From the NCBI RefSeq assembly GCF_040250305.1, contig NZ_CP158190.1:962001-1026000 (forward strand): 64,000 nt of DNA, written 5' to 3'. Below the pieces are notes generated by a model. The model was not told the DNA's origin. It ran no database searches and was given only the letters and a program-made list of their open reading frames with translations. Positions 7,890-15,868 of the stretch are shown here, piece by piece; within the stretch, counting starts at the first letter, position 1; each line of letters starts with the position of its first letter. The position numbers and the translations under genes were made by a program. The DNA comes from Peribacillus frigoritolerans (GTDB taxonomy: Bacteria > Bacillota > Bacilli > Bacillales > DSM-1321).

Positions 7890-9407
7890 CTATTGATTAA
7901 AATGATAGACATCCCATATGTCAGGGGTTTCTGATCCAATGTACCAAGCAGCTGCACCGCCTAGATGATTTTGTTTTACCAGGTCAATACGGAGCTTCAT
8001 CGATTTTTTATCCTCTATCCAAATTTGATGCTTTTTCCCTTTGGAAGTATACTCCACGTAATTTTGTTGAGTCTTTTTATCCCATACCTTTTTAAGTTTA
8101 TGAGATGAAATGATATTGTTGACCTCAGCCATGGTACGGTCATGACTTTTCACTTTTTTGGTCGACAAATCGGTCACCCATTCTCTCGTATAAAATGGTA
8201 CAGCCAATATGATCTTATGAGCAGGTACTTCTTTCATTAAAAGCTTGGTTCCTTCTTTGATCCAAGGTAACGAGGAAACGGACCCGGCTACTGGGCTCCC
8301 TCCCCAATGCTCGTCATAACCCATTATGATTATATAGTCCGCTATTTTGCCAAGTGCTTTCCTATCTAGGCTTTTTGACCAATAAGGGTCGTCATTTTCT
8401 CGGGTGACATCCACAGACACTTTAATTCCATGCGGTTTTAGTGCCTTTTTTAGTTCGCCAATGAAAAGTACAAAGTCCTTCTTATTTTTGGGGTCGATGT
8501 TTTCGAAATCTACATTTATTCCATCACTTTTCGTTTTAACAAGTGAATCGCGTAAAGCTGAAACTAATTTCTGGCGTTTTTTGGTATTGCCTAGTACTGA
8601 ATCAGTTAAAACAGGGTCAAATTTATTCCCGATAAGCTGCCAAACTTGTTTTCCTTGTTTATGGGCAGCTTGGATGTATTTTGTATCTACAGAAACGGAA
8701 ACGTAATTACCGGTATCCGTCAGCGTATAAGAACGGGGAGATACTACATTCAAATTGGGGTGTTTAAGTTGCTGGGTATAGCTTTCTTTTGATCCATTAT
8801 GCTTCCAGCCCATGACGATACGGTTTTGCGCCTTTTTTTGAAGCTGGGATTTCTTTATCCAGCCCTTTTTTCCGCCAAGCAATTGAACCTGGTAGTAATA
8901 ATCCGGAACCTTCAATTTTTGGCCAACTTTAAGGGTAACCGTATGTAAGTTATTTAATTTCGTCAAATCACTTGTTGTTACCTTGTATTTATTAGAGATC
9001 TTCCACAATGTATCTCCTGATACAACCTTATGGATCTTATATTTCTGGGGAATCTTCAGGTTTTGGCCAACAGTTATTTCGGAAGAGGTTAATTTATTTA
9101 CTTTTTGCAGCTCACTTACTGAAACACCATATTGATTTGCCACTTTCCATAATGTGTTTCCAGGCTTCACTTTATGAATGATAGGACCTGCGGAATCCCC
9201 AACGGAAGAAGAAATGACGGGAAACGCCTCGCCCTTTTTTAAGGTCTTTAATAGGGTAGAACCTAATTTAGGAGAACTAAAAACTTTTGTATTGTCCACT
9301 TTAACAGAACCTATGGATTGGTTTTTACTTGAAGAATGACCACTGATTGGAAAGAGACACATACAAAGAAGGCTTAACATAATAAAACATCCAAAGAATT
9401 TTTTCAC
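7890..9407 (-). CDS. Secreted LysM/GH18 spore-lytic-type hydrolase with an interrupted SH3-like domain
   Basis: The start is taken as GTG at 9407, preceded by AAAGGGG; the longer frame to 9482 would put 25 extra residues before the signal peptide. The 505-residue product opens with a signal peptide (VKKFFGCFIMLSLLCMCLFP). Next come an SH3b-like first half (about 33-69), LysM 1 (77-120, KPGNTLWKVANQYGVS), LysM 2 (123-168, SGDTLWKISNKYKVT), an SH3b-like second half (170-190, YYQVQLLGGKKGWIKKSQL) and a GH18 barrel (about 195-505). The GH18 motif DGINVDFEN places the catalytic glutamate at 302. B. subtilis YaaH/YdhD relatives cleave cortex peptidoglycan during germination, and the same substrate class is likely here. 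Confidence 0.92.
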   Translation of the reverse strand: MKKFFGCFIMLSLLCMCLFPISGHSSSKNQSIGSVKVDNTKVFSSPKLGSTLLKTLKKGEAFPVISSSVGDSAGPIIHKVKPGNTLWKVANQYGVSVSELQKVNKLTSSEITVGQNLKIPQKYKIHKVVSGDTLWKISNKYKVTTSDLTKLNNLHTVTLKVGQKLKVPDYYYQVQLLGGKKGWIKKSQLQKKAQNRIVMGWKHNGSKESYTQQLKHPNLNVVSPRSYTLTDTGNYVSVSVDTKYIQAAHKQGKQVWQLIGNKFDPVLTDSVLGNTKKRQKLVSALRDSLVKTKSDGINVDFENIDPKNKKDFVLFIGELKKALKPHGIKVSVDVTRENDDPYWSKSLDRKALGKIADYIIIMGYDEHWGGSPVAGSVSSLPWIKEGTKLLMKEVPAHKIILAVPFYTREWVTDLSTKKVKSHDRTMAEVNNIISSHKLKKVWDKKTQQNYVEYTSKGKKHQIWIEDKKSMKLRIDLVKQNHLGGAAAWYIGSETPDIWDVYHFNQ

Positions 9408-9510
9408 AATTATTTTATTCCCCTTTGTAAAATTTAACTTTACTAGTTTACTATGGAGAATAGCTTTAAAATAGAGGTACATTGTGGAAAGGCATTTCTA
9501 ACCTTCGTGT

Positions 9511-9712
9511 GGGTTGAATTAATCCGTTCGTGGGTCGAATTATTTCACTGAAGGACGAATTAATCCGTTCATGGGTCGAATTATTTCACTGAAGGACGAA
9601 TTAATCCGTTCATGGGTCGAATTATTTCACTGAAGGACGAATTAATCCGTTCATGGGTCGAATTATTTCACTGAAGGACGAATTAATCCGTATGAAGGAC
9701 AATTGATTCGTA
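9511..9712. repeat. 41-bp tandem repeat (20+21 bp), GGTCGAAT family, locus B
   Basis: ATTAATCCG recurs at 9518, 9559, 9600, 9641 and 9682, an exact 41-bp period. Each unit holds two sub-units, GGGTCGAATTATTTCACTGA and GGACGAATTAATCCGTTCAT, so the basic period is about 20.5 bp. The copies between 9559 and 9681 are essentially identical. The array occupies the gap between the divergent GH18 and DinB genes. Confidence 0.95.
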
Positions 9713-9731
9713 AGTAGAAGGGGAGAGTTAA

Positions 9732-10241
9732 ATGTCACATTTTGCATTACAGTTTTATGGTTTTAACGTATGGGCAAATAATCAGATTTTCAACCGCTTA
9801 AAAGAGATTCCAAAGGATGTTTACCATCAAGAAGTTCAAAGTGTGTTTTCATCGATATCGAGTGTGATGGCCCATGTGTATCTTTCCGATCTGGGTTGGG
9901 TGGAGGTTTTTTCCGGTAAAAGCATGAACCATGCGTTGGAGCTGGCAGAACAACTGAAGGAACAAACAGAGTCAAAGGAATTGGAGGAAATGGAGGCCAT
10001 GTTTTTTGAGTTGTCCGGGCGGTACAAATCGCTGCTTAGCCAAAAAGAAAATTTAGATAAGCCTCTTATAATTGAGAATCCAGCTGGCGGTCAAATGAAA
10101 ACAAGTGTTGCCGAATTGGTTCCGCATGTCGTGAATCATGGAACATATCATCGCGGCAATATCACAGCCATGTTGCGCCAAATGGGATATGCCTCTACTT
10201 CGACGGATTATGGTCTTTATTTGTTTTTAAAAGGGGAGTAA
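9732..10241 (+). CDS. DinB-family (four-helix bundle, metal-binding) protein
   Basis: This 169-residue protein is of the DinB/YfiT-like fold. Its metal-binding histidines are visible as one in the MAHVYLSDLGW helix (about residue 48) and two in HVVNHGTYHRGN (about residues 132-140), the characteristic H-x3-H pair. Family members include thiol-dependent S-transferases, but most Bacillus DinB paralogues have no assigned substrate. GGGGAGAG lies a few bases before the ATG. The gene stands alone, with the 41-bp repeats upstream and a terminator downstream. Confidence 0.85.
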   Translation: MSHFALQFYGFNVWANNQIFNRLKEIPKDVYHQEVQSVFSSISSVMAHVYLSDLGWVEVFSGKSMNHALELAEQLKEQTESKELEEMEAMFFELSGRYKSLLSQKENLDKPLIIENPAGGQMKTSVAELVPHVVNHGTYHRGNITAMLRQMGYASTSTDYGLYLFLKGE

Positions 10242-10359
10242 CTGGATTTCAATTGCTAACTGCCGGGACTGTTAGCCTGACATTGAAAAATTGGCAGTCC
10301 TGTTCTTAAAGTGAGGCCACCTGTCATTTTGAAGATAATGAAATCCTATAAATGTGAAC

Positions 10360-10392
10360 AGGTTAACCGGTTTTTACTGGTTGACCTTTTTT
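10360..10392 (+). terminator. Terminator after the DinB gene
   Basis: AGGTTAACCGG pairs imperfectly with CTGGTTGACCT across TTTTTA and continues into TTTTT. It lies about 120 bases after the DinB stop. Confidence 0.7.
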
Positions 10393-10419
10393 ACGTTTGC
10401 AGCTGGAAATGACTTGTAC

Positions 10420-10448
10420 ATGACATTTGTCATCTTCTAGTCATGACA
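10420..10448. promoter_or_regulatory. DesR-box-like palindromes upstream of the desaturase gene
   Basis: A perfect 14-bp palindrome ATGACATTTGTCAT (10420-10433) is followed, seven bases on, by TCATGACA (10441-10448). B. subtilis DesR activates des by binding TGTCAT/ATGACA-type elements upstream of the promoter. A TATACT -10 candidate lies at 10480, so these boxes sit at activator-like positions. Assignment to DesR rests on resemblance and context. Confidence 0.5.
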
Positions 10449-10523
10449 CCTGGTACTAATAATTTCAGGTTGATTTCTTTATACTATGTAATAACGACAA
10501 ATAAAAGGAAGTGCAATTGAATA

Positions 10524-11555
10524 ATGACCTTGCAAAATACGAAATCCTTGAAAAAACAAATTGCTCCTTTTGAACAATCAACGACAAAGCAAAGTATATG
10601 GCAGATCATCAATACCTTGGGGCCATTCATTATTTTATGGTACCTGGCATATATAAGTCTTTCCGTTTCTTATTGGTTAGCTTTAATACCAGCTGTGATT
10701 GCTGCTGGCTTCTTGACAAGAATATTCATCATTTTTCATGATTGTACGCATCATTCGTTTTTCAAAAGCCGCCGTGCGAATAGAATAGTCGGGACTATCA
10801 TGGGTGTTTTGACTTTATTCCCGTTTGATCAATGGGGACATGAGCATTCGGTGCATCACGCAACAAGCGGTAATTTGGATAAGCGGGGTACAGGGGATAT
10901 TTGGACCCTTACTGTCGATGAGTATTTGGCTGCACCGTTTAAACTTCGTTTTGCCTATCGTTTTTATCGCAATCCATTGGTTATGTTTGGTTTGGGACCA
11001 ATTTATGTATTCCTTCTTAAAAATAGATTTAACCGTAAAGGTGCTAGAAAGAAGGAAAAAAATAATACGTATTTGACGAATGCATTAATCGTCGTTTTAG
11101 CGGCATTGCTTTGCCTTGCAGTAGGCTGGCAGTCGTTCCTTCTGGTACAAGGTTCCATTTTCATGATTTCTGGTTCAGTCGGTATTTGGCTGTTTTACGT
11201 CCAGCATACATTTGAGGACTCTTATTTTGAAGAAAATGAGGAGTGGGAATATGTATTGGCAGCAGTGGAAGGAAGTTCTTTTTATAAGCTTCCAAAACTG
11301 ATGCAGTTCCTTACTGGTAATATCGGTTACCATCATGTTCACCATTTAAGTCCAAGGGTACCTAACTATAAATTGGAAATGGCGCACAATAATACGCAGC
11401 CTTTAGAGAACGTTCCAACGATTACTCTTGCGACAAGCTTGCGCTCACTCCGTTTCCGTTTATGGGATGAGGAATCCAAGAATTTTGTCGGTTTCAAAGA
11501 TATAAAATATTTAACGAAAAAAAGTGTTCCCGCTCAAGTGAAATCTGAACTGTAA
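10524..11555 (+). CDS. des: Membrane acyl-lipid fatty acid desaturase
   Basis: This 343-residue membrane desaturase introduces a cis double bond into phospholipid acyl chains, as B. subtilis Des does on cold shock. The three histidine boxes of the di-iron site are present: HDCTHH (about residue 73), HSVHH (about 110) and HHVHH (about 274). Four to six hydrophobic segments flank them. It differs from the B. subtilis locus in that no desK kinase gene follows; only a DesR-like gene does, after a terminator. DesR-box-like palindromes lie upstream, suggesting membrane-fluidity control, possibly by a DesKR pair elsewhere. Confidence 0.9.
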   Translation: MTLQNTKSLKKQIAPFEQSTTKQSIWQIINTLGPFIILWYLAYISLSVSYWLALIPAVIAAGFLTRIFIIFHDCTHHSFFKSRRANRIVGTIMGVLTLFPFDQWGHEHSVHHATSGNLDKRGTGDIWTLTVDEYLAAPFKLRFAYRFYRNPLVMFGLGPIYVFLLKNRFNRKGARKKEKNNTYLTNALIVVLAALLCLAVGWQSFLLVQGSIFMISGSVGIWLFYVQHTFEDSYFEENEEWEYVLAAVEGSSFYKLPKLMQFLTGNIGYHHVHHLSPRVPNYKLEMAHNNTQPLENVPTITLATSLRSLRFRLWDEESKNFVGFKDIKYLTKKSVPAQVKSEL

Positions 11556-11572
11556 CGTTCATGTATCATTCC

Positions 11573-11611
11573 AGACTCCCTTAATAATCCTCGGATTTGG
11601 GGGAGTCTTTG
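11573..11611 (+). terminator. Terminator between desaturase and DesR-like genes
   Basis: AGACTCCC pairs with GGGAGTCT across a loop of about 20 bases and runs into TTT. It partly separates the two transcripts. Confidence 0.65.
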
Positions 11612-11648
11612 CTTCATATAAGGAACTCGATAAAGGAGAGAACTTAAA

Positions 11649-12194
11649 ATGATTCGAATTGTCATTGCAGAGAATCAGCAAATGCTGTTAGAGGCAATAA
11701 GTTCTCTACTCAATCTTGAAGAAGATATAGAAATTGTCGGGCAAGCGGGTAATGGAGAAGAAGCGGTGGCTCTTGTACACCAATTACAGCCTGATGTGTG
11801 TATCATGGATATGGAGATGCCTGTAATGAGCGGACTTGAGGCAGCAGAAGCATTAAGGTCAATTGAATGTAAAGTGGTCATTTTAACGACATTCCGAAGG
11901 ACTGGTTATTTTCAACTCGCAATAAAGGCTAATGTAAGTGGTTATTTATTGAAGGATAGCCCGGGTGAAGAGTTAGCTTGCTCGATTCGCAGCATAATGG
12001 ATGGCAAGCGAATATATTCCCCAGATCTTATAGATGAGTCTTCCAGCAATAATGGCCGGGATATGGGAGTGTTAGGTTTGTTAGCCGATGGTCAATCAAA
12101 AATTGAGCCGTCTAATCAGCAAAGCGGCACAATTGGGACAGTAAGGAAATATTTTTCCACCATCAAGGATAAAATGAAGTTACCGGCAGGTTAG
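11649..12194 (+). CDS. DesR-like response regulator with degenerate DNA-binding domain
   Basis: The 181-residue product aligns by eye with B. subtilis DesR through its receiver domain: IAENQQMLLEAISSLLNLE, phosphoacceptor D54 in VCIMDMEMP, T80/T81 and K102 in YLLKDS. The acidic-pair residue D9 of DesR is N9 here. The C-terminal part should be a LuxR/NarL helix-turn-helix (in DesR, DREKEVLELVADGK...GTVRNYIS). Instead it reads GRDMGVLGLLADGQSKIEPS, then GTIGTVRKYFSTIKDKMK, so the recognition region is recognisable but scrambled, and no frameshift is obvious. No histidine kinase is adjacent. It may have lost DNA binding or changed role. AAGGAGAG precedes the ATG. Confidence 0.8.
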   Translation: MIRIVIAENQQMLLEAISSLLNLEEDIEIVGQAGNGEEAVALVHQLQPDVCIMDMEMPVMSGLEAAEALRSIECKVVILTTFRRTGYFQLAIKANVSGYLLKDSPGEELACSIRSIMDGKRIYSPDLIDESSSNNGRDMGVLGLLADGQSKIEPSNQQSGTIGTVRKYFSTIKDKMKLPAG

Positions 12195-12212
12195 ATTTGT
12201 TACTTAATTCTG

Positions 12213-12241
12213 TTGACACGTTTTTTTAAATTGTGTACGAT
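12213..12241 (+). promoter_or_regulatory. Sigma-A promoter of the argS T-box transcript
   Basis: TTGACA (12213-12218) is followed after 17 bases by TACGAT (12236-12241). It lies just upstream of the T-box leader. Confidence 0.7.
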
Positions 12242-12264
12242 GGATTAAATTATAATATTGAAAA

Positions 12265-12501
12265 TTCTGTGATGAAGAGAGTAGTTCATTTTGAAATGGA
12301 AAGCGAGTTAGGGATGGTGGGAGCCTAATGCAGGACGGATGAATGAAGCGCACTTTGGAGAAATTTCTTGAACCGTTTAGTAGGGAATATCGGGGAGTCA
12401 CCTCGTTAACAATGGAAAGTGGTCACAATTTGTGGCAACTAGAGTGGTACCACGGGAATTCATGCTCTCGTCTCTTATTTAGAGGCGGGGGCTTTTTTGT
12501 T
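12265..12501 (+). ncRNA. T-box riboswitch leader of argS, arginine specifier
   Basis: This leader senses uncharged tRNA-Arg. The T-box core AGAGTGGTACCACGGG (12441-12456) corresponds to the conserved AGGGTGGNACCGCG and pairs with the tRNA acceptor end. Stem I features (GAAGAGAGTAG, AGGGATGGTGGGAGCCTAAT) lie at 12272-12330. The likely specifier codon is CGC (12349-12351) in GAAGCGCAC, an arginine codon followed by A as usual. The terminator hairpin GCTCTCGTCTC/GAGGCGGGGGC plus TTTTTT is at 12463-12501. This fits the argS gene directly behind. Confidence 0.92.
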
Positions 12502-12517
12502 TAGGAGGAAAATGACG

Positions 12518-14191
12518 ATGAATAAACCAATTGCAGAATTGATTTCAACTGCTTTGAACAATGAATTGCCAGCAAGTGAAATAGAAAAATTAATGGAAAA
12601 GCCAAAATTGATGGATTTAGGTGATGTTGCCTTTCCATGCTTTACTCTTGCGAAAAAATTCAAAAAGTCGCCTCAGGTGATTGCGTCTGAAATAGCCCAA
12701 CAATTAAATAGCAAGTTGATCCAAGAAGTGAACGTTGTGGGTGGTTATCTGAATATCTTCGTCAATCAACAGCTGGTGACGGAAAACGTGCTGCAAACGG
12801 TATTAAGTGAAAAGGATCAGTATGGTTCGATGCAGCCTGTACAGGAAAATGTCGTGATTGATTATTCCTCCCCGAATATTGCCAAACCTTTTTCCATGGG
12901 GCACTTACGCTCAACGGTCATAGGGAATGCACTGGCTAACATCGCCGAAAAGAATGGCTACAATGCCGTGCGTATTAATCATTTAGGAGATTGGGGCACG
13001 CAATTCGGCAAGTTGATTGTCGCGTATAAGCTGTGGGGCGACAAAGAGGCAATCGAAGCTTCGCCGATTCAGGAATTATTGAAGATCTATGTGAAGTTCC
13101 ATGATAGAGCCGAAAGTGATGAATCGTTGAATGAACAAGCACGCTCAAGCTTCAAGTCGCTTGAAGATGGGGACGAGGAAGCACTGGCATTGTGGAAATG
13201 GTTCAGGGATGCGTCTCTAAAAGAGTTTGAGACGATTTATGATTTATTGGGCATCCGTTTTGATTCCTATGCCGGCGAAGCGTTTTACAATGATAAAATG
13301 GATGCGGTTGTCGGGGAACTAAAAGAAAAAGGCTTACTTACCCTATCCGAAGGTGCCTATGTCGTGCAATTGGAAGATATGCCGCCTTGTTTGATTACGA
13401 AAACGGATGGTGCGACACTTTATGCCACGCGTGATTTAGCTGCCGCCATGTATCGTAAAAAACAGTATGAGGCGAAGAAAACATTTTATGTTGTCGGAAA
13501 CGAACAATCCTTGCACTTTAAACAACTCTTTAACGTCATTGAAAAAATGGGGTATGAATGGGCAAAGGATTTGCAGCACGTAGCATTTGGCATGATGTTA
13601 AAAGACGGTAAGAAAATGTCGACACGTAAAGGGAAAGTCGTGCTCCTTGCGGATGTATTGGCAGAGGCGATCGAAACTGCGAAGCGCAATATTGAAGAAA
13701 AAAATCAAGCGCTTGAACAGAAAGAACTGGTTGCAAGACAGGTCGGTGTCGGAGCGGTAATTTTTAATGATTTAAAAAATAACCGCATGAACGATATTGA
13801 TTTTTCATTAGAGCAAATGATGAATTTTGAGGGAGAAACGGGTCCATATGTACAGTACACATATGCGCGAATTTCCTCATTGCTTGAAAAAGGTGAATTT
13901 AACGAGCAGGCCATCACTTTTGACGCTTTAGGTGAATATGCGTGGCCAGTCATCCAGCTGCTGGAGCAATATCCGAGCATTGTCCAAAAATCGTTTGAAC
14001 AAGCCGACCCATCACAAATCGCGAAATTCAGCTTGCATTTATCGCGTGCATTCAATAAGTATTATGCACATACAAAGATCCTAGTTGAAGATGAATGGAA
14101 ACAAATGAAACTCTCATTCGCTTTTTCCGTAGCGATTGTATTGAAGGATGCGCTAAGTTTATTGGGAATTTCCGCGCCGAAAAAAATGTAA
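12518..14191 (+). CDS. argS: Arginine--tRNA ligase
   Basis: This cytoplasmic class I aminoacyl-tRNA synthetase (557 residues) charges tRNA-Arg. It has the N-terminal Add-1 domain (about 1-90), the HIGH-equivalent in SPNIAKPFSMGHLRST, the KMSKS-equivalent KKMSTRKGKVV, and a DALR anticodon-binding domain with YVQYTYARISSLL. AGGAGG ends nine bases before the ATG at 12518; an earlier ATG at 12512 is too close to it. T-box control upstream makes it responsive to arginine limitation. Some bacilli carry a second argS of this type, and whether this is the only copy cannot be seen here. A perfect hairpin terminator follows. Confidence 0.96.
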   Translation: MNKPIAELISTALNNELPASEIEKLMEKPKLMDLGDVAFPCFTLAKKFKKSPQVIASEIAQQLNSKLIQEVNVVGGYLNIFVNQQLVTENVLQTVLSEKDQYGSMQPVQENVVIDYSSPNIAKPFSMGHLRSTVIGNALANIAEKNGYNAVRINHLGDWGTQFGKLIVAYKLWGDKEAIEASPIQELLKIYVKFHDRAESDESLNEQARSSFKSLEDGDEEALALWKWFRDASLKEFETIYDLLGIRFDSYAGEAFYNDKMDAVVGELKEKGLLTLSEGAYVVQLEDMPPCLITKTDGATLYATRDLAAAMYRKKQYEAKKTFYVVGNEQSLHFKQLFNVIEKMGYEWAKDLQHVAFGMMLKDGKKMSTRKGKVVLLADVLAEAIETAKRNIEEKNQALEQKELVARQVGVGAVIFNDLKNNRMNDIDFSLEQMMNFEGETGPYVQYTYARISSLLEKGEFNEQAITFDALGEYAWPVIQLLEQYPSIVQKSFEQADPSQIAKFSLHLSRAFNKYYAHTKILVEDEWKQMKLSFAFSVAIVLKDALSLLGISAPKKM

Positions 14192-14197
14192 AGGTAA

Positions 14198-14240
14198 AAG
14201 AAAGAATCCATTTTGAACTTTCAAAATGGATTCTTTAAAA
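14198..14240. terminator. Bidirectional terminator between argS and the CotH-SET gene
   Basis: AAAGAATCCATTTTG pairs perfectly with CAAAATGGATTCTTT across a short loop, with A and T tracts on the flanks. Confidence 0.9.
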
Positions 14241-14242
14241 TC

Positions 14243-15751
14243 TTATTCGATGACATCGAACCATAAGGGAGATTTATCATCAATTTCACCGTTGTAATTG
14301 ATCGTGATTTCTTCGCCAGCCTTTATGTCTTTATATGCATAAAAGTCTATCGTTAAATCATCTAAATTATTATCATACGTCGCATTCGGAGTGTATGAAT
14401 GATTGAATAGCGATCCATTTCCCAATGCAATGGCCGTTTCATCGTCATCTCCCCAATAGAAACAGTGATGAAAGAGTGACGTTTTCTTTAAATATTTCCA
14501 TTCGCTTTTCGGTGAAATGATGACAGGTGATGCCTCGATGAGTTCATCCTTTTTAATATCCCTTACCGCATATATTCCCCTGCCATATTTCCCCGTATTT
14601 TTAATACAGATTGGTGATACGGCCTCAATTGCTTTTTTCCAGTCCTGCTTGGCTTTCAGTTTTGTTTCGTCTAGGTCACCAAGATGCTTATTTAAGTAAT
14701 CACTGCGATTGCGAATGAATTCGAAGATGAATTCCGGCTCCTTGTCAAATATATCCAATTTATTCTTTTTATATGGATCAAGAAGGATGTGAGGACGTAT
14801 CGCCTGGTGCAGCGATAATACTTTATTTTCCATGTGATTCACAGTAAATGTGGTTTCCAATTGTTCAACCAAGAGGTCTTTGTAGAACTTACGGTATTCC
14901 GGAACCTGCAAGAGTAGATGACTAAGGTGATTTGTCCTTTTTCCTCCAATAGGGACATATGTGTGCTCCATGATCCCGCCACTGACCTTGCGTCCCCAAG
15001 TGGCATCATAATCCCAAGGAATGATTTCAAATAAGTTTGTTTCACTATTGCGATATAATGCATAGTTATGAGTGAAACCGTCGTTATTCATAGTACATAC
15101 AGCTCCAGCCAGCCAGCGTAAGTATTTATGGATATCAAGATGCTGCGAGACTTCTTCAGGAAATTTGGCAAGCGGGGTGGTATTGATTTTTCTGATCAAT
15201 TCAATAAGGTATTCATCGTCGGACGGTTTTCCAAACGCTTGTTTATAGCCTGATACAAGGGATTCTTTTAGTTTCCCATCCCTTTCCAATGAAAAGTTGG
15301 CACTATTGTTGACTGCATAATAAATGGGACCGGCAGGAAGTCCTCTTTTTTCCAAAAAGAATTCATCAACGGACTCCAGTTGTAAATATACCCCTTTACA
15401 AGAGCCGTTACGGTATAAGTCAATATGCTGGCTATGGGGGGAAAGAATTCCAAGGTCTTGGAAGTAATCGAGTGAGAGTTTATTGCGAATGAGGGAAGGA
15501 TCTTTGTATTCGGCATTGAGATGGATTTTGTGGGCGCCAAAGAATTTTTCTGGCTCGATGAAATCAATCCAATAGGATCTTTTCCTGAATTTTCGGGTAT
15601 AAGAGCCCCGATAGGCAATATCGATATCATAAATGTCGTTTTCCACTTTCAAATAGGCGGGAATGGGGTCATTACTCCATACGTCCGCTCGTAAATCTTC
15701 TAGATCTTCTTCTTCAATCATTAAGAAATAAGATGGAATATGATAAGGCAT
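14243..15751 (-). CDS. CotH-family kinase fused to a SET-domain
   Basis: The start is ATG at 15751, with AGGAAGGTGAG upstream, giving 502 residues (MPYHIPSYFLMIEEE). Residues about 1-365 match CotH, the atypical Ser/Thr protein kinase of the spore coat. YRGSYTRKFRKRSYWIDF is the glycine/lysine loop. CTMNNDGFTHNYALYRN and EIIPWDYDATWGR hold the catalytic and metal-binding aspartates. Residues about 373-502 form a SET-type lysine methyltransferase domain: KYGRGIYAVRDIKKDELIE, NHSYTPNATYDN and GEEITINYNGE contain the GxG cofactor loop, the NHSxxPN motif and the catalytic tyrosine. B. subtilis CotH lacks a SET domain. The gene lies behind a CotG-like repeat gene, the expected kinase substrate type. 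Late-sporulation expression is inferred. Confidence 0.88.
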   Translation of the reverse strand: MPYHIPSYFLMIEEEDLEDLRADVWSNDPIPAYLKVENDIYDIDIAYRGSYTRKFRKRSYWIDFIEPEKFFGAHKIHLNAEYKDPSLIRNKLSLDYFQDLGILSPHSQHIDLYRNGSCKGVYLQLESVDEFFLEKRGLPAGPIYYAVNNSANFSLERDGKLKESLVSGYKQAFGKPSDDEYLIELIRKINTTPLAKFPEEVSQHLDIHKYLRWLAGAVCTMNNDGFTHNYALYRNSETNLFEIIPWDYDATWGRKVSGGIMEHTYVPIGGKRTNHLSHLLLQVPEYRKFYKDLLVEQLETTFTVNHMENKVLSLHQAIRPHILLDPYKKNKLDIFDKEPEFIFEFIRNRSDYLNKHLGDLDETKLKAKQDWKKAIEAVSPICIKNTGKYGRGIYAVRDIKKDELIEASPVIISPKSEWKYLKKTSLFHHCFYWGDDDETAIALGNGSLFNHSYTPNATYDNNLDDLTIDFYAYKDIKAGEEITINYNGEIDDKSPLWFDVIE

Positions 15752-15809
15752 ACACTCACCTTCCTTTCTTGAAGATGTATTATGGTCAAGCGCAAACATG
15801 TAATGTATG

Positions 15810-15850
15810 AAAAAATTCAACTTAATCAACCAGAGATTGATTAAGTTGAA
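15810..15850 (-). terminator. Terminator of the CotG-like gene
   Basis: On the minus strand CAACTTAATCAA pairs with TTGATTAAGTTG and is followed by AATTTTTTC. It lies between the repeat-protein gene and the CotH-SET gene, so the two may be separate transcripts. Confidence 0.8.
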
Positions 15851-15868
15851 GCATCTAAGAATTAACTA

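Noticed and set aside
7890..9482. Longer start at 9482 for the LysM/GH18 gene
   Set aside because: It would place 25 residues before the signal peptide; GTG at 9407 has AAAGGGG upstream and begins the signal peptide directly.
9511..9712. CRISPR array
   Set aside because: The 41-bp units are tandem with no unique spacers of constant length, and no cas genes are present.
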